This document shows positions 36,355 through 45,922 of a stretch of 64,000 nucleotides of DNA, one piece after another. The stretch's first letter is position 1. Each line of letters opens with the position of its first letter. The notes below the pieces were generated by a model, which saw nothing but the letters and a program-made list of their open reading frames with translations, searched no databases and was not told where the DNA came from. The translations under genes and the position numbers were made by a program. Source of the DNA: Bacteroidota bacterium (GTDB taxonomy: Bacteria; Bacteroidota; Bacteroidia; AKYH767-A; OLB10). The stretch is from the NCBI GenBank assembly GCA_016713525.1, contig JADJOZ010000012.1:309947-373946 (forward strand), written 5' to 3'.

Positions 36355-36801
36355 TCAACACATCACCAGGTCACTTCTTACTTTTCTTCTTCTTTTTGCC
36401 TGCGCTTCTAGTATTTCTTCTTTCATCACATTCCAATAGGCTCTGCCGTAGCTGACAAAAATTTCGGATCCGGCAGCAATATTACGGGTTGCTCTGATAT
36501 AGACACGGTTCTTTACAACATCATATGTAGAGTTGTTACGTTTACCGGAAACCCGACCTAAGCCTGCTGCATCATTGGCATAGCGACCAAAAGTGTCTTT
36601 GCAATCGATAGCATCGATGCAATTATTTTTATTGATAAAATAGACATAACCACCTTTACCGATTTCATTTCTTTCAATGGCTTCAGCCCATGTAATACGT
36701 TCTCCTTCGTATTCACAAACGATCTCTCCTTTGGCAATATCTTTATCTGTGAACAGCCCTTTTCCGGCATTTGGAAGGGTAGATTTTTTTACATGAACCA
36801 T
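36355..36801 (-). CDS. SET-domain protein lysine methyltransferase-like protein
   Basis: 148 residues from ATG 36801 (MVHVKKSTLPNAGKGLFT). The frame extends to 36867, but the extra residues are not SET-like. The motifs GKGLFTDKDIAKGEIVCEYEG, a GGYVYFIN strand, RYANDAAG (in place of the usual NHSC) and AGSEIFVSYGRAYW define a compact SET domain. It may methylate a lysine on an unknown protein. The C-terminus runs into repeats. Adding one base at the A5 run 36393-36397 gives an ordinary lysine-rich end (AKKKKKSKK) with a stop at 36371-36373, more convincing than the present tail. Confidence 0.85.
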   Translation of the reverse strand: MVHVKKSTLPNAGKGLFTDKDIAKGEIVCEYEGERITWAEAIERNEIGKGGYVYFINKNNCIDAIDCKDTFGRYANDAAGLGRVSGKRNNSTYDVVKNRVYIRATRNIAAGSEIFVSYGRAYWNVMKEEILEAQAKRRRKVRSDLVMC

Positions 36802-37024
36802 AATTACTGTTTTCTTTAAATTTTGAAGGCGCAATGTTACATCATTAGATGTTGATATGCAACACAATTACATATTTCATAGGAAGAATTTGTGAAAACT
36901 ACCTTAAATATTCGAAGTGCCAAATTCCTTGTCCATCTACCATTATTACCCGTTCAGCAAGAATGTTATTGTGATCAATTTAAATGAAGCAATATTTACA
37001 CCACACACTAAACGAATAATTATT

Positions 37025-37873
37025 ATGAGAAAAGTTTATATTGCCATAATGATGGCAACAGCACTATCGGGACTATCGTTTGTTTTAAGCGACAACGGCA
37101 AAGCTGGCGTAACAGGTTCACCGGGAGAGGTCACATGTGCTGATGCCACATGTCATGACAGCAATTCCTTAAATTCAGGACTTGGATCAATAACTATAGA
37201 TGCACCCACAATGCCGGGCTGGCAGTATGTTGCCGGGCAGGTTTATCCGATTTCGGTAACAGTAGCACAGACTGGTGTAACATTATTCGGGATTGGATTT
37301 GAGGCTCTAAAAGCAGATGGATCGAATGGTGGCACTTTGACTATTACAAATTCAGCACAGACACAAATCAAGAATGCAGTCATTTCAGGAAAAGTACGGG
37401 CAAATATTGTTCACAAGCTTAATGGTGGTATGGGAGTTGATACCGAGACATTCACTTTTAACTGGACAGCACCCGCAACCAGTACCGGGGCAGTGACTTT
37501 TTATGCAGCAGGAAATGCTTCAAATGCAGATGAAGATATAACCGGAGATTTTATCTACACTACCACTCAGGTTGTAACACCATCAACAGTTGGTTTTATG
37601 GAATTAAACGGTCCTGTGGCAAGTATTTCACATTTCCCAAATCCTGTTGATGATCATTTTGCTACCTCACTAACACTTTCAGAGCCCGCAACTGTTTCCA
37701 TTGAAATAATGGACATAAAAGGTAACCTGATTTCGAAGCTTAGTACTTCCTCCTACTCTTCCGGTGAGCAACTTATTTTGAATCATGTGCAATCCGGTCT
37801 GGCTTCCGGTTCTTACCTGATCAATGTGAGAGTGAATAACAGAAATAATATCAGTAAAATCAACAAATTGTAA
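37025..37873 (+). CDS. Secreted choice-of-anchor V-type protein with C-terminal sorting domain
   Basis: 282 residues from ATG 37025 (MRKVYIAIMMATALSG); the frame is open from 36917 but the signal peptide starts here. Right after it comes GVTGSPGEVTCADATCHDS, the cysteine motif of the choice-of-anchor V/Reeler-like domain (a haem-binding-like CxxxxCH). A domain with several beta strands follows (FNWTAPATSTGAVTFYAAGNASN). The C-terminal 80 residues (HFPNPVDDHFATSLTLSEP to GSYLINVRVNNRNNISKI) form a T9SS type A domain. An exported protein of unknown role. Confidence 0.82.
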   Translation: MRKVYIAIMMATALSGLSFVLSDNGKAGVTGSPGEVTCADATCHDSNSLNSGLGSITIDAPTMPGWQYVAGQVYPISVTVAQTGVTLFGIGFEALKADGSNGGTLTITNSAQTQIKNAVISGKVRANIVHKLNGGMGVDTETFTFNWTAPATSTGAVTFYAAGNASNADEDITGDFIYTTTQVVTPSTVGFMELNGPVASISHFPNPVDDHFATSLTLSEPATVSIEIMDIKGNLISKLSTSSYSSGEQLILNHVQSGLASGSYLINVRVNNRNNISKINKL

Positions 37874-37898
37874 TTGAACACATCAACGATAAATTAGA

Positions 37899-37930
37899 AA
37901 GACTGCCCGTAAAAGGCAGTCTTTTTTTTG
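37899..37930 (+). terminator. Rho-independent terminator
   Basis: Perfect 9-bp stem AAGACTGCC (37899-37907) / GGCAGTCTT (37915-37923) with a 7-base loop and a T8 tail, 26 bases after the stop of the choice-of-anchor gene. Confidence 0.92.
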
Positions 37931-37996
37931 TGCTTATTTGTGATGAAAGTCCACAGGTTTTGAATGTAAGTTTCAAAACACTACTTTAGGGGTCTT

Positions 37997-39046
37997 ATGA
38001 ACACCGAATCAGCAGAGTTGAAGAAGTTTTTAACAAGGGCAGTTTTTTTGTTTCTGTTGTTCATTGCTTTAAATCAAATGCAATTCCTGTTCACTTCGCC
38101 CTATTATGGGAATGAACTCTACAGACAAAAATTTGAACATTTCACAGCATCAGACTCAGATTACAACACAGTATTTTTCGGATCAAGCCGGACATTCCGG
38201 CAAATAAATCCGGTGATATTCGACAGCTTGCTGCAAGATTACCAGATTAAGAGTTTCAATTGCGGAGCCCCGGCAGTATCTAATCCGGAACAATATTACT
38301 TGTACGAGCAATTCCTGAAAAATCCTCCACCTGGAATTCATTATGCTTTTATGGAGCTTAAGCCTATCAATTATATTTCGAGAGTCAATTTATGGACACC
38401 TAGAAATTATTACTGGCATACACCGGAATGGGTAATCTATGTGTACCAGTATCTGAATCAGTCGATGTTGCCATTAAAAAATAAAATCGGCTACAGCTTA
38501 GATTACAGCTTTAGCTTATTCCTTAAGTATACCCATTGGGGGGGGTTAAATCTGCCTCATGAAAAACCTGCTAAACAGGAAGCGATTCTGGGATACAAGG
38601 GAAATGGCTATTTACCATTGGAAGATCAGTTACTATTGACTCCGGAAGATACGGCTTTTAAAGCTCGGAGGGAAGAATTTAAGCGTGATACAGTTATACT
38701 TGCACAACGCATAAGGCAATCGGTTACAGACTTTGGAAGTACCACTTCTAAAGAGTGGTTAAACCTTGTACACTTAGCCAAGGTGGAACAACTCATTGCA
38801 CAGTCAAATGCTAAGGGAATCCATTTAATTTTCATCATTCCTCCTATGCTTCCGGAATATAAGGAAACCCTGGCATTGCAGCAGGCATTACCGGCAAGTC
38901 ATGTTATTGAACTGGCCGATTACTCGAGATATCCGGAATTTTATTTACGGGAAAATCTTTTTGACCATGGCCATTTGAATTCGGCTGGTGGAGCCATTTT
39001 TACAAGAAGGCTCGCAAACGATTTTTCTGAACTAATTCAGAAATGA
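37997..39046 (+). CDS. SGNH-fold/DltD-like membrane-anchored hypothetical protein
   Basis: 349 residues. An N-terminal membrane helix (15-33, AVFLFLLFIALNQMQFL) anchors a periplasmic domain. FFGSSRTFRQINP holds the GxS nucleophile block of SGNH/DltD-like proteins, and NLFDHGHLNSAGG near the C-terminus holds the DxxH block. Such proteins acylate or deacylate surface polysaccharides; the substrate is unknown. A truncated near-identical copy of its C-terminal end lies at 41466-41646, so this gene was once duplicated. Confidence 0.72.
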   Translation: MNTESAELKKFLTRAVFLFLLFIALNQMQFLFTSPYYGNELYRQKFEHFTASDSDYNTVFFGSSRTFRQINPVIFDSLLQDYQIKSFNCGAPAVSNPEQYYLYEQFLKNPPPGIHYAFMELKPINYISRVNLWTPRNYYWHTPEWVIYVYQYLNQSMLPLKNKIGYSLDYSFSLFLKYTHWGGLNLPHEKPAKQEAILGYKGNGYLPLEDQLLLTPEDTAFKARREEFKRDTVILAQRIRQSVTDFGSTTSKEWLNLVHLAKVEQLIAQSNAKGIHLIFIIPPMLPEYKETLALQQALPASHVIELADYSRYPEFYLRENLFDHGHLNSAGGAIFTRRLANDFSELIQK

Positions 39047-39072
39047 AAGATAGAACTAATTTCGCGTTCCTT

Positions 39073-41166
39073 TCAAAAATTACTATATACAAACTTCCCT
39101 TTTTTATGAAATTCGCCATTTGTAAAATTTACATAATATACACCTGAAGCTAATTTTAGTTGATCAATTTCGATTTGATTTGATTGTGTGACACCAGTTT
39201 CAAAAACTATTTTGCCGAACACATCTATTATTTCAACTCTTCCTTTCTCTACATAATCATTAAAATGGATAACAAATTTATTAGTTGCCGGGTTAGGTAT
39301 AATCTTTATATACGAATTGAGTTCATCTGAAAAATCTGAAATACCTGTTATATAATAGTACAAAGGTGGTGAGCAAAGTTCACACCCAAAAATATTGGTT
39401 ACACACAGATAATAATAACCAGAAGAGTCCGGTACAAAAACTTGATTAGTTTCTCCGGGTAGTAAACCATTGTCATCATACCACTGGTAAAAACCTACAG
39501 TACTGCCAATTAATGAGTCTGCAGATTGAAGAATATTAAAAGGTGCTTGTGCTGGAAAAACCGAGATGTAGTTGTTTCTAATTAATGTATCTGTTCCATT
39601 AGAATTAGTAACAATTAAAGTAACATTATAATTTCCTGAATCAGCATAGCAAACCTGTGGTATTTGTTCGGTTGAGGTTGAAGGAGTACCACCCGGAAAT
39701 AACCATTGCCTTGATATTACGCAATCAGAAACATCAACAAAATCAATGCAATGTGGTTCACAAAATGCCAAATTGGTAGCATTAAAATCGGCTTTCGGCG
39801 GTTCCAATGTTTCACAATCACAAAACTTACTGATCCAAAAATCAAACGATCCCCGGGTTGTTTGTGTATTATATCCAATATTGTCTTCTAAGAAATTATT
39901 TACAAAAATAAAACAATTATTGTTCAAGGGAATGGCTGAAGTGGTGGAATTCGAAACCGAAGGTCCAAAAATAGTTTTGTCCCATTCTTTAACTCCCAGA
40001 GAATCGGTTTTAATCACCCAATTTTGATAATATGTTAAATTATTTTCTGTTTTCTGACAAATATCATTCCCATTGTAAGACAGACCGCTAATAACAAAAC
40101 CACTATCTAATGTTTGATAAATTGTAAATTGATATTCTGATTCATCTGACCCAAAATCATTATCCCATTCTTTATTTCCTGTGGAATCAATTTTAACAAG
40201 CCAATAATCACTATAACTTGCAGAGGAAATACAAAGAGGTGAAGTTTTATCTCCACCTAAATTGGAATATGAAATTCCGCTAAGAAGAAATCCACCATCA
40301 TAAGTTGGCAACACAACACTTGGGGCATCATAACCCAATCCTCCATATCTTTTATCCCAAATTTTACTACCTGAAGTATCAATTTTGATGATCCAAAAAT
40401 CCCCATTTATATCCCATCTAGGAACTGATTTATCGCCACTAATATCAGAACCTGACCATCCAGCCAACATTATTGTATTATTGCTTGCCAAAGACAAAGT
40501 ACAGTATCGATCCGCCGAAATTCCTCCATAACGACGATCCCATAATTTATTCCCAACAGAATCAGTTTTAACAAGCCAATAATCATCTGCCCCCCAATTT
40601 GATTGGGTTTTATCTCCACTCAATGGTGAATTTGATGATCCGAAAACATAATAGTTGCCATCATCATCCTGTTCGATTTCACTAAATTCATCTCCTCCAG
40701 TTCCACCAAATCTTTTATCCCATTGCTTATTACCTAAAGAATCCAATTTAACTATCCAATAGTCGTTGTTCCCCCATGCGGGTTCGGTTTTGTCTCCACC
40801 AATTCCTGATTTTGATTTTCCACCGCAAATAAATCCCCCGTCCTTAGTATGCTTAATTGAAATCAGTCGGTCGTCATCAGTTCCTCCATAAGTTTTATCC
40901 CATTGTTTTGTTCCAGTAGAATCAATCTTTATAATCCAATAATCATATGATCCTCTACAAGTTTCAGATTTTTCGCCACCAATTGAAGAGTTTGACCATC
41001 CTCCCAGAATATAACCACCATCGATAGTTTGAACAATAGATGAAAAATTTTCATCCATGTTTCCTCCATATCTTTTATCCCATTTTTTGCTTATCGGATG
41101 TTGAGCAAAAGAAATGGTAGAACAATGCACTAGAATAGAGATTGCAAGAAAAATTTTCGATTTCAT
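39073..41166 (-). CDS. Secreted propeller/PKD protein with T9SS sorting domain
   Basis: 697 residues. Signal peptide (1-22, ending in FAQ). About eight repeats of a WDKRYGGxxxD... DGGFIxGGxSxSxIGGDKT... DYWIVKIDSTG type make a propeller. A PKD-like domain follows (ISRQWLFPGGTPSTSTEQIP to VTLIVTNSNGTDTLIRNNY), then a T9SS type A tail (IKIIPNPATNKFVIHF to VYYVNFTNGEFHKKGKFVY). Note Trp-Asp-Lys repeats in almost every blade. It sits between the SGNH gene and its truncated second copy. Confidence 0.87.
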   Translation of the reverse strand: MKSKIFLAISILVHCSTISFAQHPISKKWDKRYGGNMDENFSSIVQTIDGGYILGGWSNSSIGGEKSETCRGSYDYWIIKIDSTGTKQWDKTYGGTDDDRLISIKHTKDGGFICGGKSKSGIGGDKTEPAWGNNDYWIVKLDSLGNKQWDKRFGGTGGDEFSEIEQDDDGNYYVFGSSNSPLSGDKTQSNWGADDYWLVKTDSVGNKLWDRRYGGISADRYCTLSLASNNTIMLAGWSGSDISGDKSVPRWDINGDFWIIKIDTSGSKIWDKRYGGLGYDAPSVVLPTYDGGFLLSGISYSNLGGDKTSPLCISSASYSDYWLVKIDSTGNKEWDNDFGSDESEYQFTIYQTLDSGFVISGLSYNGNDICQKTENNLTYYQNWVIKTDSLGVKEWDKTIFGPSVSNSTTSAIPLNNNCFIFVNNFLEDNIGYNTQTTRGSFDFWISKFCDCETLEPPKADFNATNLAFCEPHCIDFVDVSDCVISRQWLFPGGTPSTSTEQIPQVCYADSGNYNVTLIVTNSNGTDTLIRNNYISVFPAQAPFNILQSADSLIGSTVGFYQWYDDNGLLPGETNQVFVPDSSGYYYLCVTNIFGCELCSPPLYYYITGISDFSDELNSYIKIIPNPATNKFVIHFNDYVEKGRVEIIDVFGKIVFETGVTQSNQIEIDQLKLASGVYYVNFTNGEFHKKGKFVYSNF

Positions 41167-41465
41167 AAATATTTAGAAAACAATTTTAATTAATAATTAA
41201 GAGTTAATTCAAACATGAATAATAAATAATTCAAGTTTCTTCCAAAGCCTAAATATAATAGTTAGTTCAGATATATCAAAATATTAATGTTTTTTCTTAA
41301 AATGCCATCAAAATATACCAGTAGAAAGGGAAACATATCATTTATGACTGTGCGGTCAAATATCCTACAGAAGCAAACTTCTACCAGTAAATTCCTTTAA
41401 CACCAAACTGCAGCAGACTGGATTTCATGTTTTCTTCTCTGAAATAATATAATCAAACAAGTCAG

Positions 41466-41646
41466 TGAATTGCAGCAGGAATTACCGGCAAGTCATGTTA
41501 TTGAACTGGCCGATTACTCGAGTTATCCGGAATTTTATTTACGGGAAAATCTTTTTGACCATAGCCATTTGAATTCGGCAGGGGCGGCACTTTTCACCCA
41601 AAAGATGGCCACTGAACTACGCCTTAAGTTGATTAAAAATCAATAA
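41466..41646 (+). pseudogene. Truncated second copy of the SGNH-like gene
   Basis: About 60 codons nearly identical to the C-terminal end of the 37997 gene (LPASHVIELADYS...YPEFYLRENLFDH.HLNSAG), differing afterwards (AALFTQKMATELRLKLIKNQ, stop 41644-41646). There is no start and no N-terminal half. Most bases from 41468 to about 41585 match 38872-38990 with few changes. It must be a partial gene duplication. Confidence 0.85.
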
Positions 41647-41744
41647 GTTAGCTAAAATACCAAATTAGATTGGACGGTAAATAATTCCCTCTGATTGAAT
41701 TTATTGCATCCTTTTTGCAGTATGGCAAGGTAAAATTTATTTAA

Positions 41745-41852
41745 AATGTATTATACATTATGTATAATATAAAATGTATAATACATAATGTATAATGCAG
41801 AATGTATAATACAATAAATATAATATAAATTGCATAATACATTTTGTATAAA
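41745..41852. repeat. AT-rich near-palindromic repeats (TGTATAATAC) upstream of an ATPase gene
   Basis: Seven or so copies of ATGTATAATA/ATGTATTATACAT-type words, many close to the palindrome TGTAT(A/T)ATACA, fill this stretch. The ATPase gene starts 28 bases later. Iteron-like or operator-like; it could also be simple AT microsatellite. No gene lies in 41647-41880. Confidence 0.75.
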
Positions 41853-41868
41853 ATGAGTTTTTATTTTA

Positions 41869-41876
41869 TAGCTTTG
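41869..41876 (+). promoter_or_regulatory. -7 element TAGCTTTG for the ATPase
   Basis: Exact TAnnTTTG match only 4 bases before the ATG at 41881. The predicted transcript would be leaderless or start at the second ATG (41884). Confidence 0.45.
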
Positions 41877-41880
41877 CATT

Positions 41881-43016
41881 ATGATGACTCCCGAAAACCC
41901 ATTTCCACTAAGCGGCTATCATGGTCCCGATTACTTCTGTGACCGAAAACAGGAAACGGATGCCCTGATCCGTAACATTACTAATGGGGTGAATACCACA
42001 CTGTTATCGTTGAGAAGAATGGGAAAAACAGGACTTTTATTTCATGTAATGGAGACCTTAATCCGCCAGAAAAAGGCTCAGTGCATTTATCTGGATGCGT
42101 ACACAACTCAGAATCTACGCGCTTTTACCAATGCCTTGGCGAGTGCGGCACTGAAAGCATTTCCTGAAAAGAAGCCCTTTGGTAAAATATTACTGGAATG
42201 GATTAAAGCTATGCGGCCGGTTATTAGTTTCGATCCGGTTACGGGTAGTCCCGAGATTGAGCTCGACTTTAAACAACCCGAACAATTTGAGCACACTTTA
42301 TCGGGTTTATTTGCCATGCTTGAAAAGCAAGATAAGCGGGTTGTGGTAATCATTGATGAATTTCAGCAAATCAGCAATTTTCCGGAGAAGAATATGGAAG
42401 CCCGACTACGGTCTTTAATTCAGCACCTGAAGCAAACCCGCTTTATTTTTGCGGAAGTGATCAGCACCTCCTTTCTGATATGTTTAACAATGTGAAAAGG
42501 CCCTTTTTTGCAAGCACACAAACCATCCGGTTGAATCCGATCCCTGATCCTATTTATGCAGCATTTATAGAAAGTAAATTTCAGAAAGCTAAGCGTAAAA
42601 TTGACTCCGGAGCAATTGAATTCATATTGAAATTCACCCGTACACATACCTTTTATACACAATCGCTCTGCAACAGGTTGTATGCCGATGGCAACAAGCA
42701 CATCAAGCAGGAAACAGTTGCTGTTACTGCACTCCGGTTGCTTTCGGAACAGGAACCGGTATTCTTTCAATACCGAAGCCTGCTAACAATGCAACAATGG
42801 AATTTACTCAGAGCAATTGCCATTGAAGATACGGTGCAAAAACCACATTCGAAACATTTCATCATGAGGCATCAATTGGAATCAGCCTCCAATGTGCAAC
42901 GCTCTTTGGATGCTCTTATTAAGAAAGAAATGGTTTACAAGGAACAAACCGATGATGGTGTTTTCTATCGGGTTTATGACTGTTTCCTATCACGTTGGCT
43001 TTCAAAAATGAGGTGA
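41881..43016 (+). CDS. AAA-type ATPase of the archaeal/DEXX-box family (frameshifted)
   Basis: About 378 residues rebuilt. It begins ENPFPLSGYHGPDYFCDRKQE, the usual entry into this family. A P-loop variant is LRRMGKTGLLF (about 45-55), and Walker B is VVIIDEFQQ (about 155). A C-terminal winged-helix region follows (SALTM-like RSLLTMQQWNLLRAIAIED then SNVQRSLDALIKKEMVYK). A missing G near 42453-42454 breaks the frame; adding it gives RFIFAGSDQHLLSDMFNNVKRPFF. Family members are STAND-like or recombination-associated ATPases of unclear role, often multi-copy in Bacteroidota genomes. Preceded by the AT-rich repeat array and a pseudogene, a setting seen near mobile DNA. Confidence 0.85.
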
Positions 43017-43026
43017 CCTACCCTAC

Positions 43027-43916
43027 TTAACTAGCAGTTTCAATGTTTTCAGGTTTACGATGTTTCCATCTGCGGTGACTCCAAAGCCAATATTGCGGAT
43101 TTTCCAAAATATCTTTTTCAAGCAGTTTGCAGTGCATTTCTGTAATTTCTCCGTAGGCACATGACTGTGGGTTTTCGGTAATCAGCGAAAATGTAACTTC
43201 ATAATAGCCACGCTTGACTTTTGAATGCTGCCATAATACACCCGGGCAATTGTATTCTTTGGCATATTTTTCAGTTCCAAAAGCACAATGGTATCCTGAT
43301 TAAGAAACTTTGTCCAGTAACCTTTTCTGGGGTTTGAAGGGGATTGATCGGTTGCAAAAATAACTGCTACAGGCTGGTCAGTAATTGTACTAAACACCTC
43401 TGTGGCTTTCCTGGTTGAAATCATTTTCAAACCATACTTACCCCTGCTGGTACGCATTTTCTCGTCGAAAAACAGATTATTTAAAGGCTTATACAATGCT
43501 ATGGTAGCATGTTTGAGGGCATCATCCACAGCTACGGCAAAGAGCTCCCAGTTGTTAAAATGACCACCGGCAAGAATAACATTGCGGCCTTCTTTAAAAT
43601 GCCTATCGAAAATTTCAGGATTTGTAAACTTCATTCTGGAAGAAGCCTCCTTTTGTGATATTGAAAATATGGATAGACTCTCTAAAATGAGATCGGCAAA
43701 ATGGCGGTAAAAGAGTTTCCCTAATCGCTGAATTTCAGCATCCGATTTTTCGGGAAAAGATCGTTTCAGGTTATCAAAAACAACCTTTTTCCGATATCCG
43801 GTAAGTGAATAAAAAACCCAAAATAAAAAATCAGATAATCCATACAAAGCTCCGTAAGGTAACTTTGAAATGGGTAAAATGATCAGATAATAAAGAATAT
43901 AATTGTGCAGGTTCAA
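43027..43916 (-). CDS. Lipid A biosynthesis acyltransferase, LpxL/HtrB family (frameshifted)
   Basis: About 295 residues rebuilt. The N-terminus (MNLHNYILYYLIILPISKLPYG from a TTG at 43916) is followed by GYRKKVVFDNLKRSFPEKSDAEI, the GGHFNNWE catalytic His/Glu motif, and an ATDQSPSNPRKGYW motif. The frame breaks at the A4 run 43279-43282. Adding one base restores VLFGTEKYAKEYN and the C-terminal LENPQYWLWSHRRWKHRKP, ending at 43027-43029. The TTG start is chosen because of the -7 element at 43934; the longer open frame (to 44048) adds hydrophobic sequence. It adds a secondary acyl chain to lipid A at the inner membrane. Confidence 0.87.
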
Positions 43917-43933
43917 TTGAGAATGTTTGCAGG

Positions 43934-43941
43934 CAAAGTTA
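43934..43941 (-). promoter_or_regulatory. Minus-strand -7 element TAACTTTG for the lpxL-like gene
   Basis: CAAAGTTA on the plus strand, an exact TAnnTTTG on the minus strand, 17 bases before the TTG at 43916. Confidence 0.4.
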
Positions 43942-44110
43942 TTAAATCTGACTAAAAATGGTACAAATTGGATTAGAAACATATATTTACAAACCAAAAA
44001 TGCTATCCGGATAACCAGAACTATAAAGGAAATCAGGATAAAAACCAATAATGGAATAATCTAAAATCAAATAGTCCGCCTATAGATCAGTAACCATAAG
44101 TTTGACAGAT

Positions 44111-45650
44111 TTACTGCCGCCAGGCAGTAGAAACCCTTAATATGTAACATCCAGGAGAAAAAAGCTGCACTGAATAATTGTTCTCCCAATTGGTTTCTGA
44201 TCAAAAGCCACTACTTTACCACAAAGATCAAAGCATTCAAATTTAGGAGCATTTGCAGTCACTGAAATTTGAAAAAATCCGTTGGCAGATGGATTTGGAA
44301 AACAGGATGCTATTTCAATACTATTATTTTCATCAATTCCTGATGGAATACATAAAGTGGTTTCATTATAAACAGGATTGGCTCCGGATAGTGATACCAC
44401 TGTAGAAACAACACCAGTCATAGTGACGGATTTAATTGGCGAATTAAATTGCAAATTAACATTAGATGGAATAACAGATGCGGTTGAATCATTGCAAAAT
44501 CCTAATCCCAGATTTCCTGTTTTTATGACATAACCCTGAATCAATGGAGGAATTTGCCTGGTAGAAAAAGTGTAAAAACCGTTTCCTGGTGCAGGTAGAG
44601 TAACATTTCCGGAAGGAGAACTATTCTGACAAGGAAATTGATTTGTCCATTGAACCACACCTGAACTATTCACTTTTATTATAGCAGTGCTGGCACTTGA
44701 CAAAGTATTCAGTGATCCGGTTATCAGAAAACCTCCATCAGAAAGAGGCAAAACTCTGTTTCCCAAATCATCTAAATCTCTGGTATACGCTTTTGCCCAC
44801 AATATTCCTCCTATGCTATCAGTGTGCATCAGAAAGAAATCACGATTGTTAATGCCATCCTGATTGATATCAATAATACCTGAAACAATCAAACCACCAT
44901 CCAATGTTTCCATTACATCAGTAAAGTTTCCCCATTCAGGAAATGATAAACCTTATTCCAGATCATTGTGCCATTAGGAGCTGATTTAATGAGGAAGCCA
45001 TCCTTAGCATTTACAGTTTGAGAGCCATAACTGGAATATCCTGATAATACAATATTGCCATCTGTAAGCTCCAACAATCTTTCAATAATAACCCCATTGG
45101 ATGCAGTATCATCAAAAGCAACTGACCAGTTCAAAGTACCATTGCCTTGAATTCCCAACATAGAACCCAACTGGCGGTTATTTAGGACTGAAGAGCCTGC
45201 CAATAAAATGTTGCCATTGCTGATTTCTAGCATCATATCCAAAGTCGCTGTTTCCAGTCCCATATGCTTTTGCCCAAAAACATTTCCTAAGGAGTCAAGC
45301 TTAATTAGTCCAAGATCCGTCCCCTGGGTTATTCCAGGAGTAAAATAGGTCGATAACAAGTACCCGTTGCTTAAAGTTCTGCGGATTGACCGACTCACTG
45401 CTCCTGCTGGAGAACTGAACTTTTTTTTCCAAACAAAAGTACCCTGAGAATTAAATTTGGTTACATAACAATCATAAAATGCATTCATTGCAGTTACAAA
45501 CCCGGAATCGGAACTTAAGGCCATATCAGCAGGAACCATTTGCTGACCATCAAAAGTAAAAGTCTTTTGAAAATTAACTTGTCCAATTGCATCCGGAACC
45601 GAAGCCCTGAGCATTATCACTGATAAAAAAACAAAAGATAATAGCCTCAT
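44111..45650 (-). CDS. Secreted propeller protein with T9SS sorting domain (two frameshifts)
   Basis: About 510 residues rebuilt, with a signal peptide (1-23, ending in AIGQ) and SBBP-like blades (DGGFLITGSLN, NGNILLAGSS, LDSLGNVFGQ). Frame break 1 at A3 44941-44943: one added base joins NKVYHF to PEWGNFTDVMETLDGG. Frame break 2 at A6 44158-44163: one added base gives the sorting-domain end QCSFFSPGCYILRVSTAWRQ and a stop at 44111-44113. That stop overlaps a small TACTGCC/GGCAGTA hairpin (44112-44129). A surface-exported protein of unknown binding role. Confidence 0.82.
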
Positions 45651-45922
45651 AATCTATAATTTAAGCATTTAACCCAAAAAATTACAACCCTGTTGTAAAG
45701 GACGTCATATCAAGCTTATTAGTTGCAACTCCAGAATGACCAAAGCTATATTTAATAGTTTAGAATTGGTAAAAGGAAATCGATTTCAGTTCAATAAAAA
45801 TATTATTTATTGAGCTGCAACTTTTTCGTTTGTCAAATATCAGACAAGAAACCCAAGTCGCATTAAACTAATAAATCCATTCTCAAACTAAATCAGGATT
45901 AACCATTTAAACCCCAAAAGCT

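Noticed and set aside
36149..36439. 96-codon plus-strand ORF with LLLVTCHL repeats
   Set aside because: Translation of the 7-bp array; antisense to the SET gene end.
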